Positions 8,240-16,709 are shown, counted from the stretch's first letter. The stretch: DNA of 38,353 bases from an uncultured Bacteroidales bacterium (GCA_905234665.1 CAJOIV010000013.1:1-38353); one strand, 5' to 3'. The notes: generated from the letters alone by a model not told the origin. Translations and numbers: made by a program.

Positions 8240-8268
8240 ATACAATATCTACCTACAGAGATTCTCTG

Positions 8269-10440
8269 TTAGCGGACAATGTCCATCTCCTCTATGAGGT
8301 TCTGGGCGTTGGCGTATTTGTCGATAACGAAGAGCATGTAGCGGCTATCGAGGCAGATGCAGCGCTGAAGGTTCTCTTCGAAATCGATATCGCCGGACAT
8401 GGCTTCACCATTGCCGTCGAAGGCCAGGCCGATGAGGTTGCCATAAGCATCGAGGACGGGCGAACCGCTATTGCCGCCAGTGATATCATTGGTGGTGATG
8501 AAGCAGGTGGGCAGGTTGCCGTCGCGGTTGGCATAGGGACCGAAGTCTTTCTCGGCATAGAGGTCCTTGAGACGCTGGGGAACAGTGAATTCGGTGTTCT
8601 TCGGGTCTTCCTTCTGGATGACACCGTCGAGGGTGGTGTAATAGTGGTAGGTGACACCGTCGCGGGGCTCGTAGTCCTTGACGTTGCCATAGGTGAGACG
8701 GATGGTGCTGTTGGCATCGGGCGACATGAGGCGCTTGCCTGCATTGATTTGGAGGACACCGTCGACGAAATCGCGGTTGCCGCGAATCAGGTTGTCGCGG
8801 GTCTCCTGGGAGATTTCGCCATTGATCTCGCGATACTTCTCGTAGATTTCCCTACCGACCTTGAGGATTCCGTCGCGGTCAAGTATCTTCATGCTCGGGT
8901 TCTTCATAAAGGCATCGAAAGCCTCCTGGTTGGCGAAAATGGACTTGTCAAAGAAGTTGTTGACCCATGCCACAAAGTCGCCCTTGAACTTGCGGTCGGC
9001 AGTCTTGAGGCAGTCGGGACAATACTTGACGTTGATGTTCTGATAGGTGTAAAGCATCATCGACGAGCAGATGCGGCGCTCGACGTTCTCGTCATAGTCC
9101 TTGTAGAACTCGGCAGCCTCCTCGCGGATGGCCTCTATCATGGCCTCACGCTTGGCTTCGTTGCCCTCCTCGCAGATAGCCTTGATCTTGCGGCGGAGCA
9201 CAGCGGCCCTGTAAAGGATTTCAGGACCCCTGAGCAGGCCTTCCTGGATATAGACGAGAGCCTCCTGACGTTCGCGGCGGTCTTTGAGGGCGTTGTCCAC
9301 AAGGCCGAGAGCTCTCTGGTACTTCGGATCCTTGTCCTTCGCCCAGGCCATGTACTCACGCTCGAACTGCTTCTTCAGGTCCATCGTGCCGAGTTTCTTG
9401 AGGGCGATATTCTGCTCGTTGCTGTACTTCCATGTATTGGAGCAGGAGGCGTACTTCGAGGCGTACTTGATGTTGACGACCGGGTCGCGACGCATGGCGA
9501 AGCGCAGCGAGTTGATCTTGACGGTACGGACTTTGTAGCGGATTTCGTTGGTCACTTCCATCTCTTCTTTCAGTCCATAGGAGGTGATAAAACGGGTGGT
9601 GGTGCCGGGGAAACCGAGAACCATGGAGTAGTCGCCGTCCTTGACCTCGCGGATGCTGACGGGCAGGTGGTGCTTGGGCTTGAGAGGGATGTTCTCCTTG
9701 GCATAGGGCGCCGGCTTGCCATCGGGCGAGGTGTAGATGCGGAACATGCTGAAATCGCACGTATGGCGGGGCCACGACCAGTTGTCGGTGTCGCCGCCGA
9801 ACTTGCCCATCGACGAGGGAGGTGCACCCACAAGGCGGACGTCCTTGTAGATGACATGGACAAAGAGGAAGTACTGGTTACCCTCAAACATGGGCTTCAC
9901 GGTTGCCTCGTAGTCGGTACCCTCCGAGGCCTCCTTGGCGATACGGTTGCTGATGTTGTAGATGGCCTTGGCGCGGTCCGACTCGCTCATGTCGTCGCTG
10001 AGACATTCCAACACGCGTGATGTGACATCCTCCATACGGATGAGTATCGAGGCGGTGAGGCCGGGATTGGGCAACTCCTGCTGCATGTTGTAGGCCCAGA
10101 AACCGTCGCGCAGATAGTCGTGGTCGACGGTCGAATGCTTCTGCAGATAGCTGTAGCCGCAATGGTGGTTGGTCGAAATCAGACCCTTGTCGCTGATAAT
10201 CTCGCCCGTGCAGAAATGCCAGAAGGGCGAGCCTTCATTGCCGAGACCCACAATGGCGTCCTTGATGCAGGAACGGTTGATGCTGTAGATGTCTTCGGGA
10301 GTGAGCTTGAATCCGGCTTTCTGCATGTCGGCATAGTTCTTGCCGATGAGCGATAGGAGCCACATTCCCTCGTCGGCGCGGCTCGTGGCAGGAGCCAATA
10401 CGAGGAGTGCCAGCGCACAAGTGATAAGAAGTTTCTTCAT
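8269..10440 (-). CDS. S46-family dipeptidyl-peptidase, DPP7-like
   Basis: A 723-residue exported serine peptidase that releases dipeptides from oligopeptide N termini in the periplasm, a step in the amino-acid use of many Bacteroidota. The signal peptide ends near ATSRADEG. The chymotrypsin-like active site is visible as STNHHCGYS (His92/93), TCDFSMFRIY (Asp region) and TGGNSGSPV with Ser658. The residue 18 after that serine is Gly (GLAFDGN). In characterised S46 enzymes Gly here goes with DPP7-type specificity for hydrophobic or aliphatic P1, and Arg with DPP11-type acidic specificity; assignment to DPP7 is therefore inference. Length matches the family (~700-720). It has its own promoter in the divergent region 10441-10605 and is followed by the marC-like gene. 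Confidence 0.93.
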   Translation of the reverse strand: MKKLLITCALALLVLAPATSRADEGMWLLSLIGKNYADMQKAGFKLTPEDIYSINRSCIKDAIVGLGNEGSPFWHFCTGEIISDKGLISTNHHCGYSYLQKHSTVDHDYLRDGFWAYNMQQELPNPGLTASILIRMEDVTSRVLECLSDDMSESDRAKAIYNISNRIAKEASEGTDYEATVKPMFEGNQYFLFVHVIYKDVRLVGAPPSSMGKFGGDTDNWSWPRHTCDFSMFRIYTSPDGKPAPYAKENIPLKPKHHLPVSIREVKDGDYSMVLGFPGTTTRFITSYGLKEEMEVTNEIRYKVRTVKINSLRFAMRRDPVVNIKYASKYASCSNTWKYSNEQNIALKKLGTMDLKKQFEREYMAWAKDKDPKYQRALGLVDNALKDRRERQEALVYIQEGLLRGPEILYRAAVLRRKIKAICEEGNEAKREAMIEAIREEAAEFYKDYDENVERRICSSMMLYTYQNINVKYCPDCLKTADRKFKGDFVAWVNNFFDKSIFANQEAFDAFMKNPSMKILDRDGILKVGREIYEKYREINGEISQETRDNLIRGNRDFVDGVLQINAGKRLMSPDANSTIRLTYGNVKDYEPRDGVTYHYYTTLDGVIQKEDPKNTEFTVPQRLKDLYAEKDFGPYANRDGNLPTCFITTNDITGGNSGSPVLDAYGNLIGLAFDGNGEAMSGDIDFEENLQRCICLDSRYMLFVIDKYANAQNLIEEMDIVR

Positions 10441-10493
10441 ACTCTAATAATAATTAATGTGTTATCAATACTATTGCTTTCTTTCCTGAACTG

Positions 10494-10501
10494 CAAAGAT
10501 A
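10494..10501 (-). promoter_or_regulatory. -7 element of the S46 peptidase promoter
   Basis: On the minus strand this reads TATCTTTG followed by CAG, matching TAnnTTTG, 53 bp upstream of the start codon. No clear TTTG is found at the standard spacing, so only the -7 half is called. It is divergent from the promoter at 10554-10584. Confidence 0.6.
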
Positions 10502-10553
10502 CAAAGAATTTCCGAATTAAAGACTCCTCCGCGAGTTTTTTTCTTCTATATTA

Positions 10554-10584
10554 TTTAATGTGCAAAGAATATTTCGTATCTTTG
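10554..10584 (+). promoter_or_regulatory. Promoter of the endonuclease/exonuclease/phosphatase gene
   Basis: TATCTTTG at 10577-10584 with TTTA (one base off TTTG) exactly 19 bp upstream at 10554-10557. The start codon at 10606 follows 21 bp later, giving a short leader. Confidence 0.7.
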
Positions 10585-10605
10585 CACCCTCAAAACACCA
10601 CATTC

Positions 10606-11670
10606 ATGAGGAAGTTCTTTCGCACGATATTACTCATTATCAATATACTTTTCGCCTTGACGCTGGTACTGTCCACCCTTGCGGGGACACTGCCGCCGTC
10701 CCGCTTTGTGGCAGTGTCGATACTCAGCTACGGCTACCTGCTGCTGCTCGTGGCCAACGTGGTGTTCATCGTCGTATGGCTCTGCCTCTCACGGTGGGAG
10801 TTCCTGCTGTCGGTGGCGGCCATCGCCTTGCGGTTCTCCTTCGTGGGCCTCTTCTTCCAGATGGGTGGCACCACCGAGGTGGAGTCCGCCGGCGGGCAAC
10901 TGAAGGTGATGACTTTCAACACCCACGGATTTCAAGGACTGGACAGCGACACTCTGATGACGGCCGACTCAGGCGCCCGCGAATTTCTGCAGATCGTGGA
11001 TGACGAGCAGCCCGAAGTGCTCTGCCTCCAGGAATTTGGCAACTCGCGCCACGTGAAGGTGACCGACAGCCTCACCGCCCGCGGCTACACGGCTCACTAT
11101 AGCGCGCGCGGCACACGCTATTCTTCCTCCTGCCTTTTCACACGCTGCCAGATGATTGAAGGACACGAGATGGACAATAAGACGAAGTTCTATGTCGACC
11201 TCCGCAAAAACGGCCAGACCTTCCGCGTCTGCGTGGTGCACATGGATTCCTACCAACTCTCCGACGAAGACCGCGAAGGCTTCGAGAAACTGACCCACGC
11301 CAAGCCCGACAGCACTACGCGGGGACTCCTGGCCAAGTTCGTCGAGACAACCCGCCAGCACGAAGAGGAATGGACGACACAACTGAAACCCCTCATCGAC
11401 TCCACCGACTCGCCCATCATCATCGCGGGCGACTTCAACGACACTCCAGCCTCCTTTATCTACCAGAAAATCTCCGAACAACTCACCGACCCCTACGTGG
11501 AGAAAGGCAGCGGATTCGGCACCACCTACCACGGCCCCTACCCGGCCTTCCGCATCGACTATGTATTCCATAGCCCGGAAATGCAGACACTTTCCTACAA
11601 ACGCATCAAGACCGACATTTCCGACCATTATCCCGTGGTCGTCACCATGGAGTCAGGAGGTGAGCGATGA
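10606..11670 (+). CDS. Membrane-anchored endonuclease/exonuclease/phosphatase family protein
   Basis: A 354-residue protein with three hydrophobic segments in its first ~90 residues, then an EEP (DNase I-like) domain. Family motifs are LKVMTFNTHGF (catalytic Asn), VLCLQEFG (metal-binding Glu), VVHMDSYQ, IIAGDFNDTPAS (Asp/Asn) and SDHYPVVV (final Asp-His pair). The metal and phosphate-handling residues are all present, so it should be an active phosphoesterase; the natural substrate is unknown. The EEP domain probably faces the periplasm if the N terminus behaves as three membrane spans. A longer frame reaches 10459, but it would begin before the promoter, so the ATG at 10606 is chosen. Its end overlaps nth by ATGA (11667-11670), implying coupled translation. 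Confidence 0.85.
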   Translation: MRKFFRTILLIINILFALTLVLSTLAGTLPPSRFVAVSILSYGYLLLLVANVVFIVVWLCLSRWEFLLSVAAIALRFSFVGLFFQMGGTTEVESAGGQLKVMTFNTHGFQGLDSDTLMTADSGAREFLQIVDDEQPEVLCLQEFGNSRHVKVTDSLTARGYTAHYSARGTRYSSSCLFTRCQMIEGHEMDNKTKFYVDLRKNGQTFRVCVVHMDSYQLSDEDREGFEKLTHAKPDSTTRGLLAKFVETTRQHEEEWTTQLKPLIDSTDSPIIIAGDFNDTPASFIYQKISEQLTDPYVEKGSGFGTTYHGPYPAFRIDYVFHSPEMQTLSYKRIKTDISDHYPVVVTMESGGER

Positions 11671-12317
11671 CCCAGAAAGAACGGTATGAACGCATGATAG
11701 CCTACTTCGAGGAGGCTCGGCCCGAGGCGCGGTCGGAGCTGCACTACGACAATGCCTTCCAGCTCCTCGTGGCTGTCATCCTCTCGGCCCAGTGCACCGA
11801 CAAGCGGGTCAATATGACCACCCCGGCCCTCTTCGCCGCCTATCCCGACGCGCAAAGCATGGCCCGGGCCACCGAGGAGGATATCTTCGACTACATCCAC
11901 TCCATCTCCTACCCCCACAACAAAAGCCGTCACCTCGTGGGAATGGCCAGGAAACTCATGGACGACTTCGGAGGCGAGGTGCCCTCCGATGTCGACGAAC
12001 TCCAAACCCTCCCGGGCGTGGGACGCAAAACCGCCAACGTCATCGCCTCGGTGGTATTCAACCTGCCCGCCCTGGCCGTCGACACCCACGTCTTCCGTGT
12101 GGCCAACCGCATCGGCTTGACCCACAACAGCAAGACCCCCCTCCAGACCGAACGCGAACTCTGCAAGCACATCCCTCAGGACAAAATCCCCATCGCCCAC
12201 CACTGGCTCATCCTCCACGGCCGCTACGTATGCCAGGCCCGCAAACCCCACTGCTCCGAATGCGGCATTTCGCATCTGTGCAAAGAGTATGAGAAGAATA
12301 GAATTCCTCATTCCTAA
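11667..12317 (+). CDS. nth: Endonuclease III (DNA glycosylase/AP lyase)
   Basis: Nth removes oxidised pyrimidines in base-excision repair. The 216-residue protein has the helix-hairpin-helix LPGVGRKTANV with the catalytic Lys121, the catalytic Asp139 in AVDTHVFRV, and the 4Fe-4S loop Cys189-x6-Cys196-x2-Cys199-x5-Cys205. All active-site residues are intact and the length is normal. It overlaps the preceding gene by ATGA. The last codons (PHS-stop) run into the ATTCCTA heptamer tract, whose TAA supplies the stop codon, so the C terminus may have been altered by repeat growth. Confidence 0.96.
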   Translation: MTQKERYERMIAYFEEARPEARSELHYDNAFQLLVAVILSAQCTDKRVNMTTPALFAAYPDAQSMARATEEDIFDYIHSISYPHNKSRHLVGMARKLMDDFGGEVPSDVDELQTLPGVGRKTANVIASVVFNLPALAVDTHVFRVANRIGLTHNSKTPLQTERELCKHIPQDKIPIAHHWLILHGRYVCQARKPHCSECGISHLCKEYEKNRIPHS

Positions 12318-12350
12318 TTCCTAATTCCTAATTCCTAATTCCTAATTCCT
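12310..12350. repeat. ATTCCTA heptamer tandem repeat (about 6 copies)
   Basis: Nearly six perfect copies of a 7-nt unit fill the gap between nth and the next gene. The unit contains TAA, so it closes all three frames within 21 nt. It provides the nth stop codon and leaves no ATG for the following gene. Confidence 0.95.
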
Positions 12351-12354
12351 CAAT

Positions 12355-14505
12355 TTGATCCTCACCGCCCCCATATTCCTCATCGGCCTCGTCGCCATCG
12401 GCATCCCGATTGCCATCCACCTGCTGCAGCTGCGCCGCTATAAGAAGGTGTACTTCAGCAATGTCGACGCCCTGCAGGAACTGCAGAACGAAAACCGCCG
12501 TCAGCACCGCCTGCGCCAGTGGCTCGTGCTGGCCATGCGCATCCTGGCCGTCATCTTCGTCGTCCTGGCCTTCTGTCGGCCCGTCATCCCCAGCAACGCA
12601 ACGCTGACGAAAGCCGGCGGCACCGCCGTCAGCGTCTACCTCGACAACTCTTACAGCATGGAATGCGGCGGCATGGACGGCAGCCTCATGGAGAGCGCCA
12701 AAAACAAGGCCCGCGAAATCGTCGCCGCCTACCGCCCCGACGACCGCTTCCAACTCCTCACCAGCGACGCCGAAGGCAGCCAGTTCCGTTGGCTCAGCCG
12801 CGACGAGTTCCTCGCCGAGGTCGACCGCGTGCAGACCTCCCCGGCCACGCCCATGCTTGCCGCCATCGCCCGCCGCCAACAGGACTTCCTCCAGGCCTCC
12901 ACCGCTGCCAACCGCCACGCCTACATCGTCAGCGACTTCCAGCGCAGCACCTCCAACCTCGCCGACTTCCCCGATAATTCTCAATTCTCCACCAACCTCG
13001 CCAGCCACTCCTCCCCTAAGTTAGGGGAGGTGCCCGAAGGGCGGAGGAGTGTGTCCAAATTCTCAATTCTCAATTCTCAATTCTCAACTACCTTCATCCC
13101 CCTCGGCGGCAGCGGCGTCGAAAATATCTTCCTCGACACGCTGGTGTTCAACAGCCCCGCCTTCAGCCTCGGCGCCACAGCCGTGGCCGAGGTGACGGTG
13201 GTCAACAACGGCACCCACTCCGTCGAAGGCATCCCCCTGCGACTCTTCGTCAACGGCCGCCAGCGGGCGCTGGCCTCTGTCGACCTCGCCGCCGGCAGCC
13301 GCGCCACGGTGCCCCTGAAGTTCGGCATCGACGAGGAAGGCATCCTGCAGGGCTATGTCGAAACCGTCGACTACCCCGTCACCTTCGACGACCGCCTCTT
13401 CTTCACCCTGAATGTCTCCTCCCGCATCCCGCTGCTGGTCATAGGAGGCGCCGGCGAGAACGAGTACCTGCGCCGACTCTTCGAGGGCGACTCCCTGACC
13501 GACTATCACTACATGTCCGCCTCGAACATCGACTTTTCAATTTTCAATTCTCAATTTTCAATTTCCAATTTCCTCATCATCCTCGACCGCCTCCACGACA
13601 TCCCCTCGGGCCTCGCCCAGACCCTCTCCCAGTTCGTCACTGACGGCGGCACACTCGCCATCATCCCCGACCCACAATCATCTGTCGAGAGCTACAACGC
13701 GCTGCTCGGAACCCTGCATGCCCCCTTGCTCGCCCCCTGGCGCAAGGGCCGCACCGCCGTCCAGGACATCAACACCGACAACAGCCTCTACTACGGCGTC
13801 TTCGACGGCCTCGCCGACAATATGGAGATGCCCACCGTCCAAGGCTCTTTCCCACTCCAGTCCGACGGCTCGACGCTCCGCGAAGAGGTGATGACCCTTG
13901 CCGACGGCTCCCCACTGCTGACTGTCACACCGGCAGGCGACGGCCGCGTCTACCTCTTCGCCACTCCTCTCGACAAGGACTTCACCGACCTCGTCCAACA
14001 GGCCGTCTTCGTCCCCACGCTCTTCAACATGGCCCTCTATAGCGCCCCGCACCAGCATCCCTACCACCTCACCAGCGGCAGCGACCCCATCCCAATTCTC
14101 AATTCTCAATTCTCAATTCTCAATTCCCAAGTGCCCCACCTGCGCTCCGAGGACAGCACTGTCGACATCATCCCCGACCTGCGCCGCGTGGGCAATCGCC
14201 ACTACCTCGTCCCCCACGGCGAAGTGCGCCAGGCCGGCAACTACCGCCTGGCCGACGAGGGCATCTCACTCAACTACAGCCGCGCCGAGTCCGACCTCTC
14301 CGTCTACTCCACCGCCGACCTTCGGCAAATGCTGCGCGACGACCGCCTGGCCTACTGCTCCCTCGTGCCCAACGCCGCCAAGTCCGTCACCGACATCATC
14401 CGCCAGCGCAGCCAGGGCACCCCCCTCTGGCGCTGGTGCATCCTCCTCGCCCTCCTCGCCCTCGCCTCCGAAACCCTCCTCCTCAAACTAAAAACCAAAA
14501 ACTAA
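12355..14505 (+). CDS. BatA-type membrane protein with vWA-like domain, carrying repeat-encoded insertions
   Basis: A 716-residue protein with the N-terminal BatA (aerotolerance regulator N-terminal) domain: a hydrophobic start, IAIHLLQLRRYKKVYFSNVDAL and a second membrane segment near residues 60-78. A vWA-like domain follows with a metal-site motif DNSYS. At the end, one C-terminal membrane segment (WRWCILLALLALASE) anchors the protein. Such proteins are common in Bacteroidota; the role is not established. The start is TTG at 12355, because the upstream repeat tract contains stops in every frame. Four stretches are encoded by non-coding-type repeats in frame: residues 208-212, 219-244 (heptamers plus a REP-like element), 394-406 and 581-592. 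They read as SQFSILN-like peptides and are probably loop insertions. The frame stays open throughout, so the gene may still work. Confidence 0.82.
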   Translation: MILTAPIFLIGLVAIGIPIAIHLLQLRRYKKVYFSNVDALQELQNENRRQHRLRQWLVLAMRILAVIFVVLAFCRPVIPSNATLTKAGGTAVSVYLDNSYSMECGGMDGSLMESAKNKAREIVAAYRPDDRFQLLTSDAEGSQFRWLSRDEFLAEVDRVQTSPATPMLAAIARRQQDFLQASTAANRHAYIVSDFQRSTSNLADFPDNSQFSTNLASHSSPKLGEVPEGRRSVSKFSILNSQFSTTFIPLGGSGVENIFLDTLVFNSPAFSLGATAVAEVTVVNNGTHSVEGIPLRLFVNGRQRALASVDLAAGSRATVPLKFGIDEEGILQGYVETVDYPVTFDDRLFFTLNVSSRIPLLVIGGAGENEYLRRLFEGDSLTDYHYMSASNIDFSIFNSQFSISNFLIILDRLHDIPSGLAQTLSQFVTDGGTLAIIPDPQSSVESYNALLGTLHAPLLAPWRKGRTAVQDINTDNSLYYGVFDGLADNMEMPTVQGSFPLQSDGSTLREEVMTLADGSPLLTVTPAGDGRVYLFATPLDKDFTDLVQQAVFVPTLFNMALYSAPHQHPYHLTSGSDPIPILNSQFSILNSQVPHLRSEDSTVDIIPDLRRVGNRHYLVPHGEVRQAGNYRLADEGISLNYSRAESDLSVYSTADLRQMLRDDRLAYCSLVPNAAKSVTDIIRQRSQGTPLWRWCILLALLALASETLLLKLKTKN
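12976..12990 (+). repeat. CAATTCT heptamer remnant inside the BatA-type gene
   Basis: Two units of the AATTCTC heptamer, 15 bp left of the REP-like element, encoding NSQFS in frame. Confidence 0.7.
13006..13055 (+). repeat. REP-like palindromic repeat, copy A, inside coding sequence
   Basis: An outer stem CACTCCTCC/GGAGGAGTG (13006-13014 with 13043-13051) encloses a CCCCTAA/TTAGGGG hairpin and a GCCC-GAA-GGGC hairpin, giving a three-way fold. It reads through in frame as SSPKLGEVPEGRRSVS. The right end GGAGGAGTGTGTCC is shared with copies B (15274-15350) and C (20308-20457). Confidence 0.85.
13057..13089 (+). repeat. CAATTCT heptamer tract inside the BatA-type gene
   Basis: About four units directly after the REP-like copy A, translated as FSILNSQFS. 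The same pairing of REP-like element and heptamer tract occurs at 15274-15382. Confidence 0.9.
13534..13573 (+). repeat. CAATTTT/CAATTCT heptamer tract inside the BatA-type gene
   Basis: Five to six slightly varied units encode FSIFNSQFSISNF (residues 394-406), between a periplasmic-type domain and a hydrophobic beta strand. Confidence 0.9.
14093..14129 (+). repeat. CAATTCT heptamer tract inside the BatA-type gene
   Basis: Five units encode ILNSQFSILNSQ (residues 581-592) in frame. Confidence 0.9.
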
Positions 14506-14522
14506 AAAGCTGCCGCCCTACT

Positions 14523-14556
14523 AACACATTCACACATTCAAGCATTCACACATTCG
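14523..14556 (+). repeat. ACACATTC octamer tandem repeat (about 4 copies)
   Basis: Four units, one variant (AAGCATTC), fill the gap and end 2 bp before the ABC ATPase start codon. The same octamer forms the longer tract at 29507-29599. Confidence 0.9.
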
Positions 14557-14558
14557 TC

Positions 14559-15275
14559 ATGCTCCACATCGACCATATCACCAAGCACTACGGCGACTTC
14601 CTCGCCCTCGACGACATCTCCCTCCATGTCCATCCCGGCACCCTCTTCGGCCTCCTCGGCCCAAACGGCGCGGGCAAGTCGACCCTCATCCGCATCGTCA
14701 ACCACATCATCGCACCCGACAGCGGCAGCCTCCTTTTCGAAGGCCACCCCATGCGACAGGACGACGTGATGCACATCGGCTACCTGCCCGAGGAACGCGG
14801 CCTCTACAAGAAAATGCGCGTCGGCGAACAGGCCATCTACCTCGCGCAACTCAAAGGCCTCTCCAAAGAGGAGGCCGCCAGCCGCCTCCATCAATGGTTC
14901 GAACGGTTGGAAATCGACAACTGGTGGAACCGCCGTGTCGAGGAACTCTCCAAAGGCATGCAGCAGAAAGTCCAGTTCGTCGTCACCGTCCTCCACGAGC
15001 CGCGGCTCCTCATCCTCGACGAGCCCTTCAGCGGCTTCGACCCTGTCAACCAGGACCTCCTCAAGCGCGAAATCCTCCGACTCAAAGAGCAGGGCACCAC
15101 CGTCATCATCTCCACCCACAACATGCCCTCCGCCGAGGAGCTCTGCGACGACATCGCCCTCATCAACAACGCCCGCGTGGTCCTCCACGGCCCCCTATCC
15201 GACATCAAGGCCGCCCACGCCTCCGCCCCCCTCGACAGAATATTTATTGATACCGTCAATGGAAGTAAGAAGTAA
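14559..15275 (+). CDS. ABC transporter ATP-binding protein (NatA-like)
   Basis: A 238-residue nucleotide-binding subunit with Walker A GPNGAGKS (34-41), Q-loop region around residue 75, signature LSKGMQQK (130-137), Walker B LLILDEP (150-156) and the switch His in ISTHNM. The EERGLY block before the signature is typical of the NatA / ABC-2 exporter subgroup. It pairs with the permease gene 108 bp downstream to form an export ABC transporter; the substrate is unknown (NatAB of Bacillus exports Na+). The ATG at 14559 is chosen because the sequence before it is octamer repeat. The stop codon TAA is part of the left end of REP-like copy B. Confidence 0.92.
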   Translation: MLHIDHITKHYGDFLALDDISLHVHPGTLFGLLGPNGAGKSTLIRIVNHIIAPDSGSLLFEGHPMRQDDVMHIGYLPEERGLYKKMRVGEQAIYLAQLKGLSKEEAASRLHQWFERLEIDNWWNRRVEELSKGMQQKVQFVVTVLHEPRLLILDEPFSGFDPVNQDLLKREILRLKEQGTTVIISTHNMPSAEELCDDIALINNARVVLHGPLSDIKAAHASAPLDRIFIDTVNGSKK

Positions 15276-15350
15276 GAACAAACCCCGCGTCAGCCAGCTG
15301 CTCCCCTAAGTTAGGGGAGCTGTCAGCTCTGCTGACTGAGGAGTGTGTCC
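15274..15350 (+). repeat. REP-like palindromic repeat, copy B
   Basis: Left end AAGAACAAACCCCGC and right end GACTGAGGAGTGTGTC match copy C (20308-20457) in 14 of 15 and 16 of 16 positions. Inside are a 10-bp perfect stem GCTCCCCTAA/TTAGGGGAGC (15300-15309 with 15311-15320) and an outer GTCAGC/GCTGAC pair (15289-15294 with 15331-15336). Confidence 0.85.
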
Positions 15351-15382
15351 AATTTTCAATTCTCAATTTTCAACTCTCAACT
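15350..15382 (+). repeat. CAATTTT/CAATTCT heptamer tract before the ABC permease gene
   Basis: Four to five units between REP-like copy B and the permease start at 15384. It is the untranslated counterpart of the tract at 13057-13089. Confidence 0.9.
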
Positions 15383-15383
15383 C

Positions 15384-16709
15384 ATGAACAAGGTCCTCCT
15401 CGTCATACAGCGCGAATACTCCACCCGCGTCCGCAAAGCCTCCTTCTGGGTGCTCACCCTCCTCGTCCCCATCCTCATGGCCGCCCTCTACGCCGTGCCC
15501 ATCATCCTGGCCACCCGCCCACTCGAGCACGCCCACGTCCTCGTGGTCGACGACACTGGCATCTTCCAGGGCCAGTTCCGCTCCTCGCGCGACATCACCT
15601 ATCACGACGCCGGAAGCCTCGACTACGCCAAACGCCAACTCGCCGAGGTCGACTCCCTCGACGCCATCGTCTACATCCCCGCTCGCGAGACCACCATCCC
15701 CAACGACGCCTTCCTCTACTACCGCACCGACGCCCCCTCCATGAACATCCAAAGCAATGTCGACAGCCAACTCCAGGAAATCCTCCGCAACCGCATCCTC
15801 CTCGACGTCCACGGCATCAGCCCCGACGATTACCAAATGCTCACCTCCACACGCATCAAACTCCGCACCAAGGACATCGAGACCGGCCGCGACGGCTTCC
15901 TCGGCATCAAGGTCGCCGTGGGCGCCATCCTCGCTCTCCTCATCTTCTTCGCCATCTTCAACTTCGGCTCGCAGGTCATGCGCGGCGTCATGGAGGAGAA
16001 AGGCAACCGCATCGTCGAGATCATCGTCTGCAGCGTCCGCCCCTTCCAACTCATGATGGGCAAGGTGGTGGGCATCGGCCTCGTAGGCCTCACCCAGTTC
16101 GCCCTCTGGATACTCCTCTCCGGCATCGCCGTCGGCGCACTCCAAGCCTCCAACAGCGAGCTCTTCTCGCAGGCGCAGACCGAACAGATAACACAGATAG
16201 CCACCAAGGGCGCCGAAGCCACCGCCCAGTACGAAGCCGCCCTGAATGCCGAACCCGTCCCCGAACTCATCAAGGGTCTCGCCTCCATCGACTTCGGCCT
16301 CCTGCTCCTCATGTTCCTCTTCTACTTCGTCTTCGGCTACCTGCTCTACGCCACCCTCTTCGCCGCCGTCGGCTCCCTCGTCGACACCGAGACCGACTCC
16401 CAGCAGTTCTCTCTCCCCATCACCGTCCCCCTCATCCTCGTCGCGCTCCTCCTCCCCGCCATGATCAACCAGCCCTCCGGCGCCCTCAGCGTCTGGCTCT
16501 CCATGATACCCTTCACCTCCCCCGTGGCCATGCTCCTGCGCATCCCCTTCGGCGTCCCCGTATGGCAGGTCGTCCTCTCCGCACTCCTCCTCCTCGCCAC
16601 CTTCCCGCTCTGCGTCTGGCTCGCCGCCCGCATCTACCGCTCCGGCATCCTCCGCTACGGCCAGAAGACCACCTGGCGCGACCTCTTCCGCCTCTTCCGC
16701 ACCCGATAG
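15384..16709 (+). CDS. ABC-2 family transporter permease (NatB-like)
   Basis: A 441-residue membrane subunit with the usual ABC-2 layout: one N-terminal membrane helix (residues ~20-42), a large extracytoplasmic domain (~43-180), then five or six membrane helices. Among these are VAVGAILALLIFFAIFNFGSQ, the MEEKGNRIVEIIVCS coupling segment typical of NatB/YhaP proteins, and a C-terminal helix before IYRSGILRYGQK. It works with the ATPase encoded just upstream. The frame is open through the heptamer tract to a GTG at 15345, but ATG 15384 is the better start. After the stop, 16710-16817 holds nothing recognisable, then the next promoter. Confidence 0.9.
   Translation: MNKVLLVIQREYSTRVRKASFWVLTLLVPILMAALYAVPIILATRPLEHAHVLVVDDTGIFQGQFRSSRDITYHDAGSLDYAKRQLAEVDSLDAIVYIPARETTIPNDAFLYYRTDAPSMNIQSNVDSQLQEILRNRILLDVHGISPDDYQMLTSTRIKLRTKDIETGRDGFLGIKVAVGAILALLIFFAIFNFGSQVMRGVMEEKGNRIVEIIVCSVRPFQLMMGKVVGIGLVGLTQFALWILLSGIAVGALQASNSELFSQAQTEQITQIATKGAEATAQYEAALNAEPVPELIKGLASIDFGLLLLMFLFYFVFGYLLYATLFAAVGSLVDTETDSQQFSLPITVPLILVALLLPAMINQPSGALSVWLSMIPFTSPVAMLLRIPFGVPVWQVVLSALLLLATFPLCVWLAARIYRSGILRYGQKTTWRDLFRLFRTR

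Noticed and set aside
8644..10020. 458-codon frame antisense to the S46 peptidase
   Set aside because: Low-complexity translation without motifs; the sense strand carries an intact catalytic triad.
10459..10605. N-terminal extension of the endonuclease/exonuclease/phosphatase protein
   Set aside because: It would start upstream of the promoter elements at 10554-10584; ATG 10606 follows the promoter and begins at the first membrane helix.
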